A stretch of 64,000 nt of DNA from Candidatus Nitrosopelagicus sp. (GCA_022450565.1 JAKUOP010000008.1:25575-89574), one strand, 5' to 3'; shown: positions 28,596 to 39,648, numbered from the stretch's first letter. The notes: generated by a model not told the origin, from the letters alone. Numbers and translations: made by a program.

Positions 28596-29233
28596 TCATA
28601 TCTACTTTTTACTTTTGGAAGATTCCAATTATACTTCATAGCTACTAGTCTTAAACCAGTTGTAAGTGCAATACCTATTATTGTCCCAGCATAAATTTCC
28701 CCAGTAATCATTAATGTAAAATAAAACGATATTGCACCTATGAAACTTGCCGAAGCATATAATTCCTTTACAAATACTATGGGTGTCTGATTAACAAAAA
28801 CATCACGTAATATACCTCCTCCAATTCCTGTTAACATTCCAGATAAAACAATAACAAGAAAATTCATACCAAATAGATTATAAGCAAAGGTTGCACCAAT
28901 TACGGTGAAAACTCCTAGACCTATTGCATCAAACTTAAGAAATAGATTCCAATGTTTTCGCATTCTTGAATATAACAAAAATAATACCACTGCAGTTGAT
29001 ATAGTGATTATCACATAACTTGGGTCAATTAACGAATTTGGTAGTTCATTACCAAATATTATATCTCTAATGGTACCACCAGCAACACCTGTAATTGTTG
29101 CCAAAATAATTATGCCAACGATATCTGCTTTATGCTCTATTGCCTTGAATGCTCCTGTTACTGCAAAAGCCATGGTTCCAAATAGATCTAAAATGTAAAT
29201 GAATAATTCAATGGTGGAAGAAGAATCTACCAA
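28592..29233 (-). CDS. UPF0126/TRIC-type membrane protein
   Basis: LFGTMAFAVTGAFKAIEHKADIVGIIILATITGVAGGTIRDIIFG repeated as GMLTGIGGGILRDVFVN. Confidence 0.88.
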   Translation of the reverse strand: MVDSSSTIELFIYILDLFGTMAFAVTGAFKAIEHKADIVGIIILATITGVAGGTIRDIIFGNELPNSLIDPSYVIITISTAVVLFLLYSRMRKHWNLFLKFDAIGLGVFTVIGATFAYNLFGMNFLVIVLSGMLTGIGGGILRDVFVNQTPIVFVKELYASASFIGAISFYFTLMITGEIYAGTIIGIALTTGLRLVAMKYNWNLPKVKSRYD

Positions 29234-29286
29234 TTCAAAACTTATAGGAATATTTACTAATTAACAATATTCATAGACGGTTTCAA

Positions 29287-29595
29287 CTAACCAAAGAGTG
29301 ACGACAAACCTTCCATTGCTGCTTCCTCTTGTTTCTCACTAGGAGGCTCAGCTTTTGCCTCTTTCTTTTCTTCTCCTGCAGCTGGTGCTTCTCCTGCAGG
29401 TGCTGCAGCGGCTACTGCTACTGGGGCTGCTTTTATTGCGTCGTCAATGTTTACATCAGCCAAAGATGCTACAAGTGCTTTAACTTGAGCCTCATTAACT
29501 TCAGCACCGCTTGCTTTTACAATATTTGTAACATTTTCTTCAGTTACCTCTTTCTGCAATTTATGCAGCATTAGTGCAGCGTAAACATATTCCAT
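29287..29595 (-). CDS. rpl12: ribosomal protein L12 (P1)
   Basis: MEYVYAALMLHKLQKEVTEENVTNIVKASGAEVNEAQVKALVASL...EAAMEGLSSLFG. Confidence 0.95.
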   Translation of the reverse strand: MEYVYAALMLHKLQKEVTEENVTNIVKASGAEVNEAQVKALVASLADVNIDDAIKAAPVAVAAAAPAGEAPAAGEEKKEAKAEPPSEKQEEAAMEGLSSLFG

Positions 29596-29639
29596 TTAGA
29601 AAAATTCTTCAATGGCATAATATAAAACTATCAGAAAAA

Positions 29640-30158
29640 TTATGAATTTGTTAAGATCTTCAAACTTCGACAAACGGAATAAAGATGGGATTTGAGATTT
29701 TTATCATATAGATTTTCCATTCGTTGTTGGAGAATTCTTTTTGCATGATCCTTCTCAGAGCCATCTGGTAGCGATAGAACATTATTGATTAATTCAGACA
29801 GTGACTCCCTAATCCAACCATCAAGAATTGAAAATATTCTTTTTGAAATAATCTCAATCTTATCAGATTTTAAATCTAAAACCTCTGTAAAGTTTTCATA
29901 TTCAATTCTATAGATTAATGCAAATATGCAATTTTCAGAAGTTGGCTCTTTGAGTATTTCAAGGGATCTGCTTCCAGCCTTTCCTTGTGATACTTTATTT
30001 TTGAGACCCACTGGATTAATAATAAATCCATTAACTCCTATCCTATTTCCATCAATTCCTGTCACTGTTCCAAAAATGATATTAGTGAAATCTCCATCAG
30101 GTCTTGAAGTAAAGATATAATCATCAAGTTTCAATTGCCTCTCTTTTTTCCCGAACAT
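29640..30158 (-). CDS. hypothetical protein
   Basis: Isolated ORF with no family recognised. Confidence 0.55.
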   Translation of the reverse strand: MFGKKERQLKLDDYIFTSRPDGDFTNIIFGTVTGIDGNRIGVNGFIINPVGLKNKVSQGKAGSRSLEILKEPTSENCIFALIYRIEYENFTEVLDLKSDKIEIISKRIFSILDGWIRESLSELINNVLSLPDGSEKDHAKRILQQRMENLYDKNLKSHLYSVCRSLKILTNS

Positions 30159-30235
30159 AGTAAATAGCGGTTTTTTATCTATTTAATTTCTTGTAATCGA
30201 CAATTCTTAATATCGGTTAAAAGCCAAAAGCACTT

Positions 30236-32929
30236 ATGGAAAAAAAAGAAATTCTCTCAAAATTTTCTTCTGAACCTGAAAGATACTATAAAGTAGGTTT
30301 ATTTCAAGAGCAGGGCTTTACTCGTAAATCCTGTACTATCTGCAAACGATTTTTTTGGACATTAGATGAAAATAGAATAAACTGCCCTGATCATTCCGAT
30401 GACACATATTCATTTATTGGAAATCCCCCAACCAACAAGAGATTTGATTACACACAGGCTTGGAAAGAAGTCGAATCATTTTTTACAAAAAATGGTCATA
30501 CATCAGTGAATAGATATCCTGTAGTTTGTAGATGGCGTGATGACTTGTATTTTACAATTGCATCAGTTGTTGATTTTCAAAGAGTGATGGGAAGTAAAGT
30601 TGTATTTGAATTTCCTGCTAATCCATTAATAGTTCCACAAACTTGTCTACGCTTCAAAGATTTAGAAAACGTTGGTGTGACAGGAAGACATTTCTCTAGT
30701 TTTTGTATGATTGGTCAACACAGTATTCCAAACGAACAAGGATATTGGAAAGATGAATGTGTTAATCTTGATTATAATTTACTAACAGAACAATTTGGTA
30801 TTGATAAAAAAGAAATTGTTTTTGTAGAGGATGTATGGGAAGGTGGAGGTTCGTTTGGTTCTTCTCTAGAATATTTTGTTAGAGGTTTGGAGCTTGGTAA
30901 TGCAGTGTTTACCGAATTCCAAGGAAATCTTTCAAGTTACAAAACACTTGATCAACGTATAATTGATATGGGTGCTGGATTAGAAAGATTTGCTTGGATA
31001 ACAATGGGTACTCCAACAGCATATGATTGCTGTTTTGGACCAATAACTAAAAATCTAATTCAACAGGCAGGAATTGAAACAAATTCTGAAATTTTAGTTC
31101 GATATTTTACTGAAATTGCAAAGAACTTAGAAATTCATGAAGAACTGGCTCAAGTCAGAAAAAATGCAATAAAAAATACAGGTTTGTCAGAAAAACAAAT
31201 TAACAAGATTGTAACTCCACTGGAGGGAATTTACCTGATTATTGACCACATTAGGACATTAATCTTTGCTATATCTGATGGAGCACTTCCAAGTAATGTT
31301 GGTGGGGGATACAATCTAAGAATAATGCTTCGAAGAATCATCTCTACTATGAACCGACTTAAATTACAATTCGACATAAATGAAATTATTGATAAACAAA
31401 TTGATTATTTAAAAAACACATATCCAGAGTTGGAAGATACACGTGAGGATGTTAAGGAGATTATTCAAATTGAGATAGAAAGATATGGTGCATCAAAGCA
31501 AAGAATGGAAAAAATTGTAACTAATCTAAATAAGGAACCAACAGTTGATGATTTAATTAGACTCTATGAATCTGATGGAGTCACTCCTGATTACCTAAAA
31601 GAAATGAATGTCATATCAGAAATTCCATCTAAATTCTATAGTAAACTTTCAGAGTTACATCAAGGTAAAAAACAGAAAGAGCAAATAAGTTTTCCATTAG
31701 AAAATATTCCTGACACAGAACTTTTGTTTTATTCCGATGACCCAAAAGAATTTGATGCTAAAGTCTTGAAATCATTTGAAAAATATGTTGTTCTAGATAG
31801 AACATCATTTTATGCTAGAGGTGGTGGTCAAGAGCCAGATCATGGAAAAATTGGCAACTATGAAGTTGTGGACGTGACAAAACATGGTAACATTATAGTT
31901 CATGAATTAAAAGATGGAACCCCAAAACAAGGTGAAACAGTCTCTTGTGTATTAGATGCAACTAGAAGAGATGGAATAACGAAAAATCATACCAGCACTC
32001 ATATAATTAATACATCAGCACGAAGTGTATTAGGCTCATGGGTATGGCAACACTCCGCCTTTAAAGAAGAAGATCATGCAAGATTGGATGTAACACATCA
32101 TTCTGCACTTACTGAAAAAGAAGTAACAGAGATAGAACAAGCTGCAAATTCAATTGTTGAAAAAAACATACCGGTAAAAATAGAAAATTTTGACCGAGGA
32201 ACTGCAGAACAGAAATATGGTTTTAGAATTTATCAGGGAGGTGTAGTACCAGTAAAATCAGTTCGTATAGTTTCAATTGGGGATTTAGATATAGAGGCTT
32301 GTGGAGGAACCCATGTAAAAGAAACATCAGTCATTGAGCAGATAAAAATTATAAAAACAAAAAGAATCCAAGATGGGGTTGTACGAATTGAATTTGTTTC
32401 AGGAGATGGGGCAAAAGAATTTGTGAAAAAAAGACAACTAAATTCAGAGAATAAAGAGATGGTACAGAAATTAAAAGAGCAAGTAAAGGAGAAAAGAATC
32501 GAAAAAAGACAACTAGTTAAGGAAAAAATTCCAATTTTAGTAAAATCATTGTCTGAATGTAAAGAAGGAATGTCTACAATTGAAGATATTACTATGGAAA
32601 TAACAGAATCTGATAAAGCAAACTTTTGTTATTCGGTCAGCAATGATTATGATGATGTTTTTCATATTGGTCTGGGAGAAATCTTATGTGAAAAGGATCC
32701 TAGATTGATATATTGTGGATTGTTTGAAGATGGAGAGAAAATTCGCGTTATAGTATATGCAGGAGCCGAAATTTCAAAACAAAAGAGTGCAGGAGAAATC
32801 GTGAAGAGTATTTCACAGATTTTAGGTGGAGCAGGAGGTGGTAGTCCTAAATTTGCTCAAGGCGGTGGAACTGACAAATCAAAGAAAGAGGATGCAATTA
32901 AAAATGCGAGGACCATAATCTTCGAATAG
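30236..32929 (+). CDS. alaS: alanyl-tRNA synthetase (archaeal)
   Basis: VCRWRDDLYFTIASVVDFQRVMG, NHTSTHIINTSARSVLG, IEACGGTHVKETS. Confidence 0.97.
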   Translation: MEKKEILSKFSSEPERYYKVGLFQEQGFTRKSCTICKRFFWTLDENRINCPDHSDDTYSFIGNPPTNKRFDYTQAWKEVESFFTKNGHTSVNRYPVVCRWRDDLYFTIASVVDFQRVMGSKVVFEFPANPLIVPQTCLRFKDLENVGVTGRHFSSFCMIGQHSIPNEQGYWKDECVNLDYNLLTEQFGIDKKEIVFVEDVWEGGGSFGSSLEYFVRGLELGNAVFTEFQGNLSSYKTLDQRIIDMGAGLERFAWITMGTPTAYDCCFGPITKNLIQQAGIETNSEILVRYFTEIAKNLEIHEELAQVRKNAIKNTGLSEKQINKIVTPLEGIYLIIDHIRTLIFAISDGALPSNVGGGYNLRIMLRRIISTMNRLKLQFDINEIIDKQIDYLKNTYPELEDTREDVKEIIQIEIERYGASKQRMEKIVTNLNKEPTVDDLIRLYESDGVTPDYLKEMNVISEIPSKFYSKLSELHQGKKQKEQISFPLENIPDTELLFYSDDPKEFDAKVLKSFEKYVVLDRTSFYARGGGQEPDHGKIGNYEVVDVTKHGNIIVHELKDGTPKQGETVSCVLDATRRDGITKNHTSTHIINTSARSVLGSWVWQHSAFKEEDHARLDVTHHSALTEKEVTEIEQAANSIVEKNIPVKIENFDRGTAEQKYGFRIYQGGVVPVKSVRIVSIGDLDIEACGGTHVKETSVIEQIKIIKTKRIQDGVVRIEFVSGDGAKEFVKKRQLNSENKEMVQKLKEQVKEKRIEKRQLVKEKIPILVKSLSECKEGMSTIEDITMEITESDKANFCYSVSNDYDDVFHIGLGEILCEKDPRLIYCGLFEDGEKIRVIVYAGAEISKQKSAGEIVKSISQILGGAGGGSPKFAQGGGTDKSKKEDAIKNARTIIFE

Positions 32930-32937
32930 GTAGTAAG

Positions 32938-35823
32938 ATGGAATTAAACTGGAATCAAATAGACGACAAATGGAGAAGTAAATGGTATGACTCCAAAGAC
33001 TTTGAAACAGATCCTAATGACAAGCCAAAAAAATTCATAACAGTTGCATATCCATATCCAAATTCACCACAACACATTGGTCATGGAAGAACTTACACCT
33101 TAGCAGACGTTCATTCTCGCTACTATAGAATGAAAGGATACAATGTGTTATTCCCAATGGGATTTCATTATACAGGAACACCAATTCTTGGAATGTCAAA
33201 AAGAGTTCAGGCTAACGATGTTGAATTAATTGAAGCCTTCAAAACACTGTATAATGTTCCTGAAGATAAAATCAAAGAATTTGTAGATCCTGTAAAAATT
33301 GCTGACTACTTCCATGAAGAGATAAAATCTGGAATGATTGAGATGGGATATTCCATAGATTGGAGAAGAGAGTTTACAACAATCATACCTGCATATCAGA
33401 GATTTATTGAATGGCAATTTCGAAATCTAAAAGAGAAAAATTTAATCGTGCAAGGAAATCACCCTGTAGGTTGGTGCCCAAATGATCAAAACCCTGTTTC
33501 ACAACATGACACGCTAGGTGATGTTGAACCAGACTTCACTGAATATATTATAATAAAATTCAACATAGAGGATGCAATTATTCCTGTTGCAACACTACGA
33601 CCTGAAACATTATTTGGTGTAACAAATCTTTGGATAAATCCAGAAATTGTATATAAAAAAGTGAAGGTTGATGGTGAAACTTGGATAATTAGTGCAGAGT
33701 GTGCATACAAGCTAGAGTTTCTTAATAAAAAAATTGAGATTATAGAGGATGTTTTAGGCTCACAATTAATTGGAAAGAAAGCCCATAGTCCAACAAATGA
33801 TGATGAATTTCTGATTCTTCCTGCATCTTTTGTCACAGCAACTATTGGAACAGGTATTGTAATGTCTGTGCCTGCACATGCACCATATGATTTTCAAGCA
33901 TTAGAAGATATCAAAAATGGAAATCAGGAAAACATTGATGATTCTTTACGGAATGAAGTTAGGAACATTCAAGCAATTACAATTATCACCACAGAAGGAT
34001 TTGGAGATATTCCATCACTAGATGTGATCAAAAGAATGAAAATTACAAGTCAAAATGATCCAAAATTAGAAGATGCAACAAAGGAGATATACTCAAAAGA
34101 ATTCTACGAAGGTAAGCTAAATTCCAATACTGGTGAATTTGCAGGTAAAAAAATTACATTTGTCAAAGAAGAAGTGAAAGAATGGATATCTAAAACAGGC
34201 AAATCAGATATTATGCTTGAACTAACAAATGAATCGGTAAAGTGCAGGTGTGGAACAGAATGTGTTGTAAAGCTACTCAACAATCAATGGTTTTTGGATT
34301 ATGCAAATAAGGAATGGAAAGAAAAAGCACATAACTGCTTTGAGTCAATGGACATATTACCAAACGATATCAGAACAGAATTTTTCAATGTACTTGATTG
34401 GTTACGGGAAAGAGCATGTGCAAGACAACATGGATTAGGAACAAAAGTTCCATGGGATAATGATTGGTTGGTTGAAAGTTTAGCAGACTCGGTTATCTAT
34501 ATGTCATTTTACATTATGGCAAAATTTGTCAATTCAGGAGAAATATTGGCAGAGAACATGTCTGACGAATTTTTCAATTATATATTCTATGGAACCGGAG
34601 ATTCTGAAATAATTGCAAAGAGTGCAAAAATTACAATAGAAAAACTAGAAGAGATTAGAAATGAATTTTTGTATTTCTATCCAGTTGATTCTAGGCATTC
34701 AGGTAGAGATTTAGTTCCAAACCACTTAACATTTTTTGTTCTAAATCATGTTGCAATATTTCCTAAAGAACACTGGCCAAAAGAAATTGTTGTGAATGGC
34801 TCCGTCTTGATGGATGGAAAAAAGATGTCAAAATCAATGGGCAACATTATCCCATTACGTGATGCAGTTAGAAAATATGGTGCAGACCCAATTAGATTAT
34901 CAATACTAATCTCAGCCGAACTTTTGCAAGATGCTGATTTTAATCTAGAAACAATCTCAAGTATCAAAAATAGATTGGAATCAATGCATGAAGAATGCAT
35001 AAAACTCAGAAATCCTGGAAAGATAGGAACCGAACCTGAAGATGTCTGGATAGAAAGTAGACTGTCAAAATTAATTACTGAAGTAACTGATTCCATGGAA
35101 AAAATGCGTCTTCGTGAATCATTACATCATATTTTGTATGGATTTGACTCTGATCTTCAATGGTATATGAAAAGGGCAAGTGCAAAAAATAGAGATGACG
35201 TTTCAGGAGTTCTGAATAAAGTTCTTGCAACACGTATTTCTATGCTCTCACCATTTGCACCTCATATAGCCGAAGAAATGTGGGAAAAATTAGGAAATTC
35301 TGAAATGGTTTCAAAATCAGCATGGCCAAAAGAAGAAGAACAAACAGATGATAAGGCAGTACAAAATGAGAGTTTACTTAGTTCGGTAATGAATGATATT
35401 TCAAATATTACCAAAGTGACAAAGATTATACCAAAAAAAATTATAATCTATACAGCAGATAGTTGGAAATCAAAAGCATACCATAAAATTCTAAGCGGTG
35501 TTAATTCAGGAGAGACAAATGTTGGGGCATTTATCAAAGAGTTAATTTCAAAAAAAGAGACAGAAAATGTCAAAAAAGATCCTGACTTTGTAAAGAAAAC
35601 ACTCAAAGATATCTTATCGGAACCAACAGAACTAAGAAAAACAAAGATGAATGCAGGAGAAATTGATGAAAGTAAAATTATTTCTAATGAGCTTTCGTCA
35701 CTAGTAGAAACTGATTATGGAATAAAATTACAAGTATTCTCTGAGAATGATACTGAAAAATATGATCCAAAAAATAAAGCAAGAATGGCAAGACCTTACA
35801 AACCAGCAATATTAATCGAATAA
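32938..35823 (+). CDS. leuS: leucyl-tRNA synthetase (archaeal)
   Basis: PYPNSPQHIGHGRTYTLADVHSRYYRMKGYNVLFPMGFHYTGTP; KMSKSMGN. Confidence 0.97.
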   Translation: MELNWNQIDDKWRSKWYDSKDFETDPNDKPKKFITVAYPYPNSPQHIGHGRTYTLADVHSRYYRMKGYNVLFPMGFHYTGTPILGMSKRVQANDVELIEAFKTLYNVPEDKIKEFVDPVKIADYFHEEIKSGMIEMGYSIDWRREFTTIIPAYQRFIEWQFRNLKEKNLIVQGNHPVGWCPNDQNPVSQHDTLGDVEPDFTEYIIIKFNIEDAIIPVATLRPETLFGVTNLWINPEIVYKKVKVDGETWIISAECAYKLEFLNKKIEIIEDVLGSQLIGKKAHSPTNDDEFLILPASFVTATIGTGIVMSVPAHAPYDFQALEDIKNGNQENIDDSLRNEVRNIQAITIITTEGFGDIPSLDVIKRMKITSQNDPKLEDATKEIYSKEFYEGKLNSNTGEFAGKKITFVKEEVKEWISKTGKSDIMLELTNESVKCRCGTECVVKLLNNQWFLDYANKEWKEKAHNCFESMDILPNDIRTEFFNVLDWLRERACARQHGLGTKVPWDNDWLVESLADSVIYMSFYIMAKFVNSGEILAENMSDEFFNYIFYGTGDSEIIAKSAKITIEKLEEIRNEFLYFYPVDSRHSGRDLVPNHLTFFVLNHVAIFPKEHWPKEIVVNGSVLMDGKKMSKSMGNIIPLRDAVRKYGADPIRLSILISAELLQDADFNLETISSIKNRLESMHEECIKLRNPGKIGTEPEDVWIESRLSKLITEVTDSMEKMRLRESLHHILYGFDSDLQWYMKRASAKNRDDVSGVLNKVLATRISMLSPFAPHIAEEMWEKLGNSEMVSKSAWPKEEEQTDDKAVQNESLLSSVMNDISNITKVTKIIPKKIIIYTADSWKSKAYHKILSGVNSGETNVGAFIKELISKKETENVKKDPDFVKKTLKDILSEPTELRKTKMNAGEIDESKIISNELSSLVETDYGIKLQVFSENDTEKYDPKNKARMARPYKPAILIE

Positions 35824-35867
35824 AACTCTAGAATTGTATTTATTGGGTACTAACAAATCTACGATAG

Positions 35868-36881
35868 ATGAAAATTGCTGTAATGGGAATGGGTGTAGCT
35901 GGAAGTTATCTCATGGCAAGACTCAAAGATTCGGAACATGAAGTAGTAGGTTACGAAAGAATGATTCAAGAAAAACATGATTCGATTTGTGCATGGGGAA
36001 CAATAAAAGAAGAATTGGTGAATTTTTGTAAAAAGACAGATAGGAATTTTGATGATTTTCTAATTCACGATGGTAAAAACATGCATGTCAAGATGAATAA
36101 TAATGTTAAATTTGATATTGGTTTGAAGGGACTCTGTACCTATAACAAATTAGGATTGATTCAAGATTTCATAAAAGATTCTAACGTGATTTATGGTGAA
36201 GCCCCACCATTAGCAGAACTCGAAAAAGAATATGATATGATTGTAGATTGCACCGGATTTCATAGAGTGTATCTGCCAAAGATGGAGCAGGATTTCTTCT
36301 TACCAACGTATGAGTATAAGGTTGAATATGAAAATGGAGTGCCTTATGATGATTTTTACATTGAGCCTTTCCCAGGAATGTCAGGATATTTTTGGTATTT
36401 CCCACTGGGAGAGAAATTTGCGCATATCGGTGCAGGGGATTACAACAAAAATCATGTTAAAGCAACAGATGACTTTCTAAAAAAACATGGAGGAAAAATA
36501 GTTGCAACCAAAGGACGTCCCATTAGATTGGCTACTCCAGATAGATGCAAGCCATATTATTCTGGAAAAGTTGTTGGTGTAGGAGAATCGATTGGGACAG
36601 TATACGCACTGTTGGGTGAAGGTATTATCCCATCAATGCAATGTGTTGATATTTTCTTAGAGAACATGCACGACTTCAAAGCATATGAAAAGGCAGTTGA
36701 GAAACACTACAAAGTTTATGCTAAAGTGTTCAATTTTGTCAGAGCAAAAATTCATCACAATTTCAGTTTCTTGAAAGCATTACCAGACTTTATTGCAATA
36801 TTTAGATACATGAAAAAGCATGAAGACCGATTTGGAATGCATATTAAAATGGGCGATTTGCTTAAAGTTGCAAAAGCCTAA
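35868..36881 (+). CDS. geranylgeranyl reductase-like FAD-dependent oxidoreductase
   Basis: MKIAVMGMGVAGSYLMARL dinucleotide-binding motif; YWYFPLGEKFAHIGAGDYN; VVGVGESIGTVYALLGEGI. Confidence 0.82.
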   Translation: MKIAVMGMGVAGSYLMARLKDSEHEVVGYERMIQEKHDSICAWGTIKEELVNFCKKTDRNFDDFLIHDGKNMHVKMNNNVKFDIGLKGLCTYNKLGLIQDFIKDSNVIYGEAPPLAELEKEYDMIVDCTGFHRVYLPKMEQDFFLPTYEYKVEYENGVPYDDFYIEPFPGMSGYFWYFPLGEKFAHIGAGDYNKNHVKATDDFLKKHGGKIVATKGRPIRLATPDRCKPYYSGKVVGVGESIGTVYALLGEGIIPSMQCVDIFLENMHDFKAYEKAVEKHYKVYAKVFNFVRAKIHHNFSFLKALPDFIAIFRYMKKHEDRFGMHIKMGDLLKVAKA

Positions 36882-37582
36882 GTCATAGTTAAAGAACCAA
36901 AACCATCCTTTAGTGTTCTACTTGACTTGATATTATAATCATAAATTGTTGTAGAATATTCATCAAAAATTTCTTTCATAGAATCTAGGGATTCATCAAG
37001 ATAAAACCCTGGGCAATCACCTGTGAATTGAAATGTGGCATGAACTCTTGCTCTACCTTGATCATATTGTGACCAGGTAGAGAATGGATAGAGATAACAT
37101 ACACCTGGACGTTCTGGATGAATTCCACATGAACCTTCCTTATCTAAAAATCTACATGAAATATGAGTCCCATCATCTGCTTCAGTTTCATCATCCTTTC
37201 TTTTCAAATTAATGTTAGTCATTACAGACAATCCACCTGATGGAGTTGGTTCATCATGTGTGGCAATCAATGTCTCTTTACTAATAAAATCGGAAGTTTT
37301 TTGATATTTTAGACCTGCACCTATTTGGATTAGGTCTTCTGATGTTAAAGGTAGTCTACCTTGTCTATCACAGCAATTATGACAATCAGGCCAATAACAT
37401 TTCCATAGAATGTATTTCTTTTCTTTTGGTAAATAAGGAATATGAAATATTACATCTTTTACTTTCAGAGTAAAATCAGACACATTAGTGTATTTTCCAA
37501 GTATAAACTCACGAATGAGTGGATCAATGTCCCAATCCTTTTCAAGTAGAGTGAGGGAATCTAGAATTTCATTAGTCGACAA
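36878..37582 (-). CDS. YkgJ-type cysteine-cluster protein
   Basis: CYWPDCHNCCDRQGRLPLTSEDL...CRFLDKEGSCGIHPERPGVCYLYPF. Confidence 0.82.
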   Translation of the reverse strand: MSTNEILDSLTLLEKDWDIDPLIREFILGKYTNVSDFTLKVKDVIFHIPYLPKEKKYILWKCYWPDCHNCCDRQGRLPLTSEDLIQIGAGLKYQKTSDFISKETLIATHDEPTPSGGLSVMTNINLKRKDDETEADDGTHISCRFLDKEGSCGIHPERPGVCYLYPFSTWSQYDQGRARVHATFQFTGDCPGFYLDESLDSMKEIFDEYSTTIYDYNIKSSRTLKDGFGSLTMT

Positions 37583-37604
37583 TGAGTTATAACCATATTC
37601 TTAG

Positions 37605-37934
37605 ATGTTATTAATGTTGAGAGAAAAGGGAAAATATGCCGCTGCAACAGAGAATAGAAGATTTGTTTGGAAAGAAATTGTTTGGCCATTAGTATTAGAA
37701 GTTAATGATGTATCATTTACGTTAAAACAATATCAACAAAAACGAGACGAAATTTGCAAAAAAATCAATGTAACAGTTTCAAGTACATCTAGGGGATTAG
37801 CATCACTTATCCAAAAGACAATGCTGTTTAAAGAATATGACGTTTATTCCATTCATTATAGACTAATTCCATATATGAGATTAAAAGCAGATTGTGATTA
37901 TGCAACAGCATTACATGAAACTAAGATAAGATAA
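37605..37934 (+). CDS. hypothetical protein
   Basis: 109-aa ORF immediately upstream of tRNA-Gln. Confidence 0.5.
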   Translation: MLLMLREKGKYAAATENRRFVWKEIVWPLVLEVNDVSFTLKQYQQKRDEICKKINVTVSSTSRGLASLIQKTMLFKEYDVYSIHYRLIPYMRLKADCDYATALHETKIR

Positions 37935-37980
37935 TCAAAAACCAAATTATTATATCCTATTTTTTGTAAAATTCCATATC

Positions 37981-38052
37981 AGCCCGGTAGTGTAGCGGCA
38001 AGCATAGGGGCCCCTGGAGCCTTTGACCTCGGTTCGAGTCCGGGCCGGGCTA
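37981..38052 (+). tRNA. tRNA-Gln(CTG), C at position 33
   Basis: Acceptor AGCCCGG/CCGGGCT, anticodon stem GGGGC/GCCTT, loop CCCTGGA, T arm CTCGG TTCGAGT CCGGG. Confidence 0.87.
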
Positions 38053-38062
38053 TTCTAATTTA

Positions 38063-38659
38063 TTATCTTGAGGCTTGTGCGACTCGTTCTAGTTCGTTCT
38101 TTTTCTTTATTGAAGGTGAAGTTGTATCATTATTTGCAGACAGAATAAGATGTTCTGCTAGATATTCCTCTATAGGTTTAGGATTTGAAAATGTGGCTTC
38201 TTTAACGCCATCAGCAATAAATCTCAAAGCAAGATCAACTCTACGTATAGGAGCTACGTCAACAGAGACATGATATACTGTTCCACCATAAACAATTCTA
38301 GTAGTATCCTCATTTGGAGCTGAATTTTCAACTGCTCTAACTAAAATTTCAACAGGATTTTTGCCCGTTTTTAAATTAATTATCTCAAATGCAGTTTTGA
38401 CTACATTTAGCGAATGAGTTTTTTTACCTCCCATTCTACCAGTATTTTTTGCATATTTTTTTCCAAAGTGCATTAATTTATTGGCAAGTCTTTCAACAAT
38501 ATTGACTTCAGCCTTATTGAATCGTTTCAATGCAGAACGACCAAAATCTAGGGGAATTATAATTTGTTTAAGAGAGATTGCTGTCTTTAAGCCAATGTCA
38601 TTAATGACAATATCAGTGGTATCCCATTTTCTAAATAAGAGTAGTTTTTGTTCAGTCAT
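38063..38659 (-). CDS. rps7: ribosomal protein S7
   Basis: KHSLNVVKTAFEIINLKTGKNPVEILVRAVENSAPNEDTTRIVYGGTVY. Confidence 0.96.
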   Translation of the reverse strand: MTEQKLLLFRKWDTTDIVINDIGLKTAISLKQIIIPLDFGRSALKRFNKAEVNIVERLANKLMHFGKKYAKNTGRMGGKKTHSLNVVKTAFEIINLKTGKNPVEILVRAVENSAPNEDTTRIVYGGTVYHVSVDVAPIRRVDLALRFIADGVKEATFSNPKPIEEYLAEHLILSANNDTTSPSIKKKNELERVAQASR

Positions 38660-38661
38660 TT

Positions 38662-39108
38662 CTATCTCCTTGGTTTTTCTTTCTTACCTAAAACTAATTC
38701 ACGTAAGGAAGTATCATTAACTTTAAAGATTTTAAAACGAACTCCTGGAATATCTCCCATTGCTCCTCCTTGTGTTGCACCCATTCCTTCAACATGTACT
38801 TCATCGTGTTCATCAATGAAATTCATTGCACCGTCACGGGGAAGAAATGCTGTTATAGATTTACCATTTTTAATTAATTGTACTCTGCAACATTTTCTAA
38901 CAGCAGAATTAGGTTGTTTTGCTTCAACACCAACTTTCTCTAAAACAATTCCTCTAGCTTGTGGAGAACCAGCAAAAGGATTGGATTTCTTATCAAGGCC
39001 TAATTTTCTGCGCTTGTATGTAGATATTGCCCAACGTTGTTTTTTTCTTTTTTCTTTTAAATCTCGGCCTGCAAATAATCCTAAAGGTGATTTTGCCATA
39101 ATTACCAC
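38662..39108 (-). CDS. rps12: ribosomal protein S12
   Basis: [43 protein letters not shown]. Confidence 0.97.
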   Translation of the reverse strand: MVIMAKSPLGLFAGRDLKEKRKKQRWAISTYKRRKLGLDKKSNPFAGSPQARGIVLEKVGVEAKQPNSAVRKCCRVQLIKNGKSITAFLPRDGAMNFIDEHDEVHVEGMGATQGGAMGDIPGVRFKIFKVNDTSLRELVLGKKEKPRR

Positions 39109-39563
39109 TCGAGTGATATCTCCTCACTATTAATTAATACACTTGTAATATCAAAATATCTTCTTGCAAGTAACCTTGCCTTTTCCGCATTACGACCTTC
39201 TCTGCCAACAACAACACCTTTCTTAGAATTATCAACAATAACAATAGCTTGTTGAGAACCATCAAGTCTTTCAGACATTTTAATTTCTAGGATATATTTT
39301 TCGTTTAAAATATTTTTTAAGAATTTTACAGGATCGTCTGAATATTCAACCAGTTCGACATTCCTATCAATTTTATTTTGGAGTTGTTTGATATGTGAAC
39401 CACCTTTACCGATAGCTAATCCCATTTTTCCTTCATTTACTACAAAGATGATTCTATTCTGTTTTTCATCTTCAACACAGTCTCTAGCTGTTGCTTTTGT
39501 AATATTTTGAAATAAAGACATCAATCTCATCTGATCAGTTGTTAGCTTTATTTCTTGTGTCAT
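39102..39563 (-). CDS. nusA: NusA-like KH-domain transcription factor
   Basis: [45 protein letters not shown]. Confidence 0.94.
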   Translation of the reverse strand: MTQEIKLTTDQMRLMSLFQNITKATARDCVEDEKQNRIIFVVNEGKMGLAIGKGGSHIKQLQNKIDRNVELVEYSDDPVKFLKNILNEKYILEIKMSERLDGSQQAIVIVDNSKKGVVVGREGRNAEKARLLARRYFDITSVLINSEEISLEW

Positions 39564-39648
39564 TATTTCTCGTAAGTGATCCTAAAAATTTTGGAAGTCT
39601 CATTTAAACTTTGATTGCAAATTTTTATTGGAAAGGTATTTAACAACA

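Noticed and set aside
29329-29574. 81-aa + strand Cys-rich ORF
   Set aside because: Antisense to rpl12; cysteines come from reverse-complemented Ala codons of the hinge
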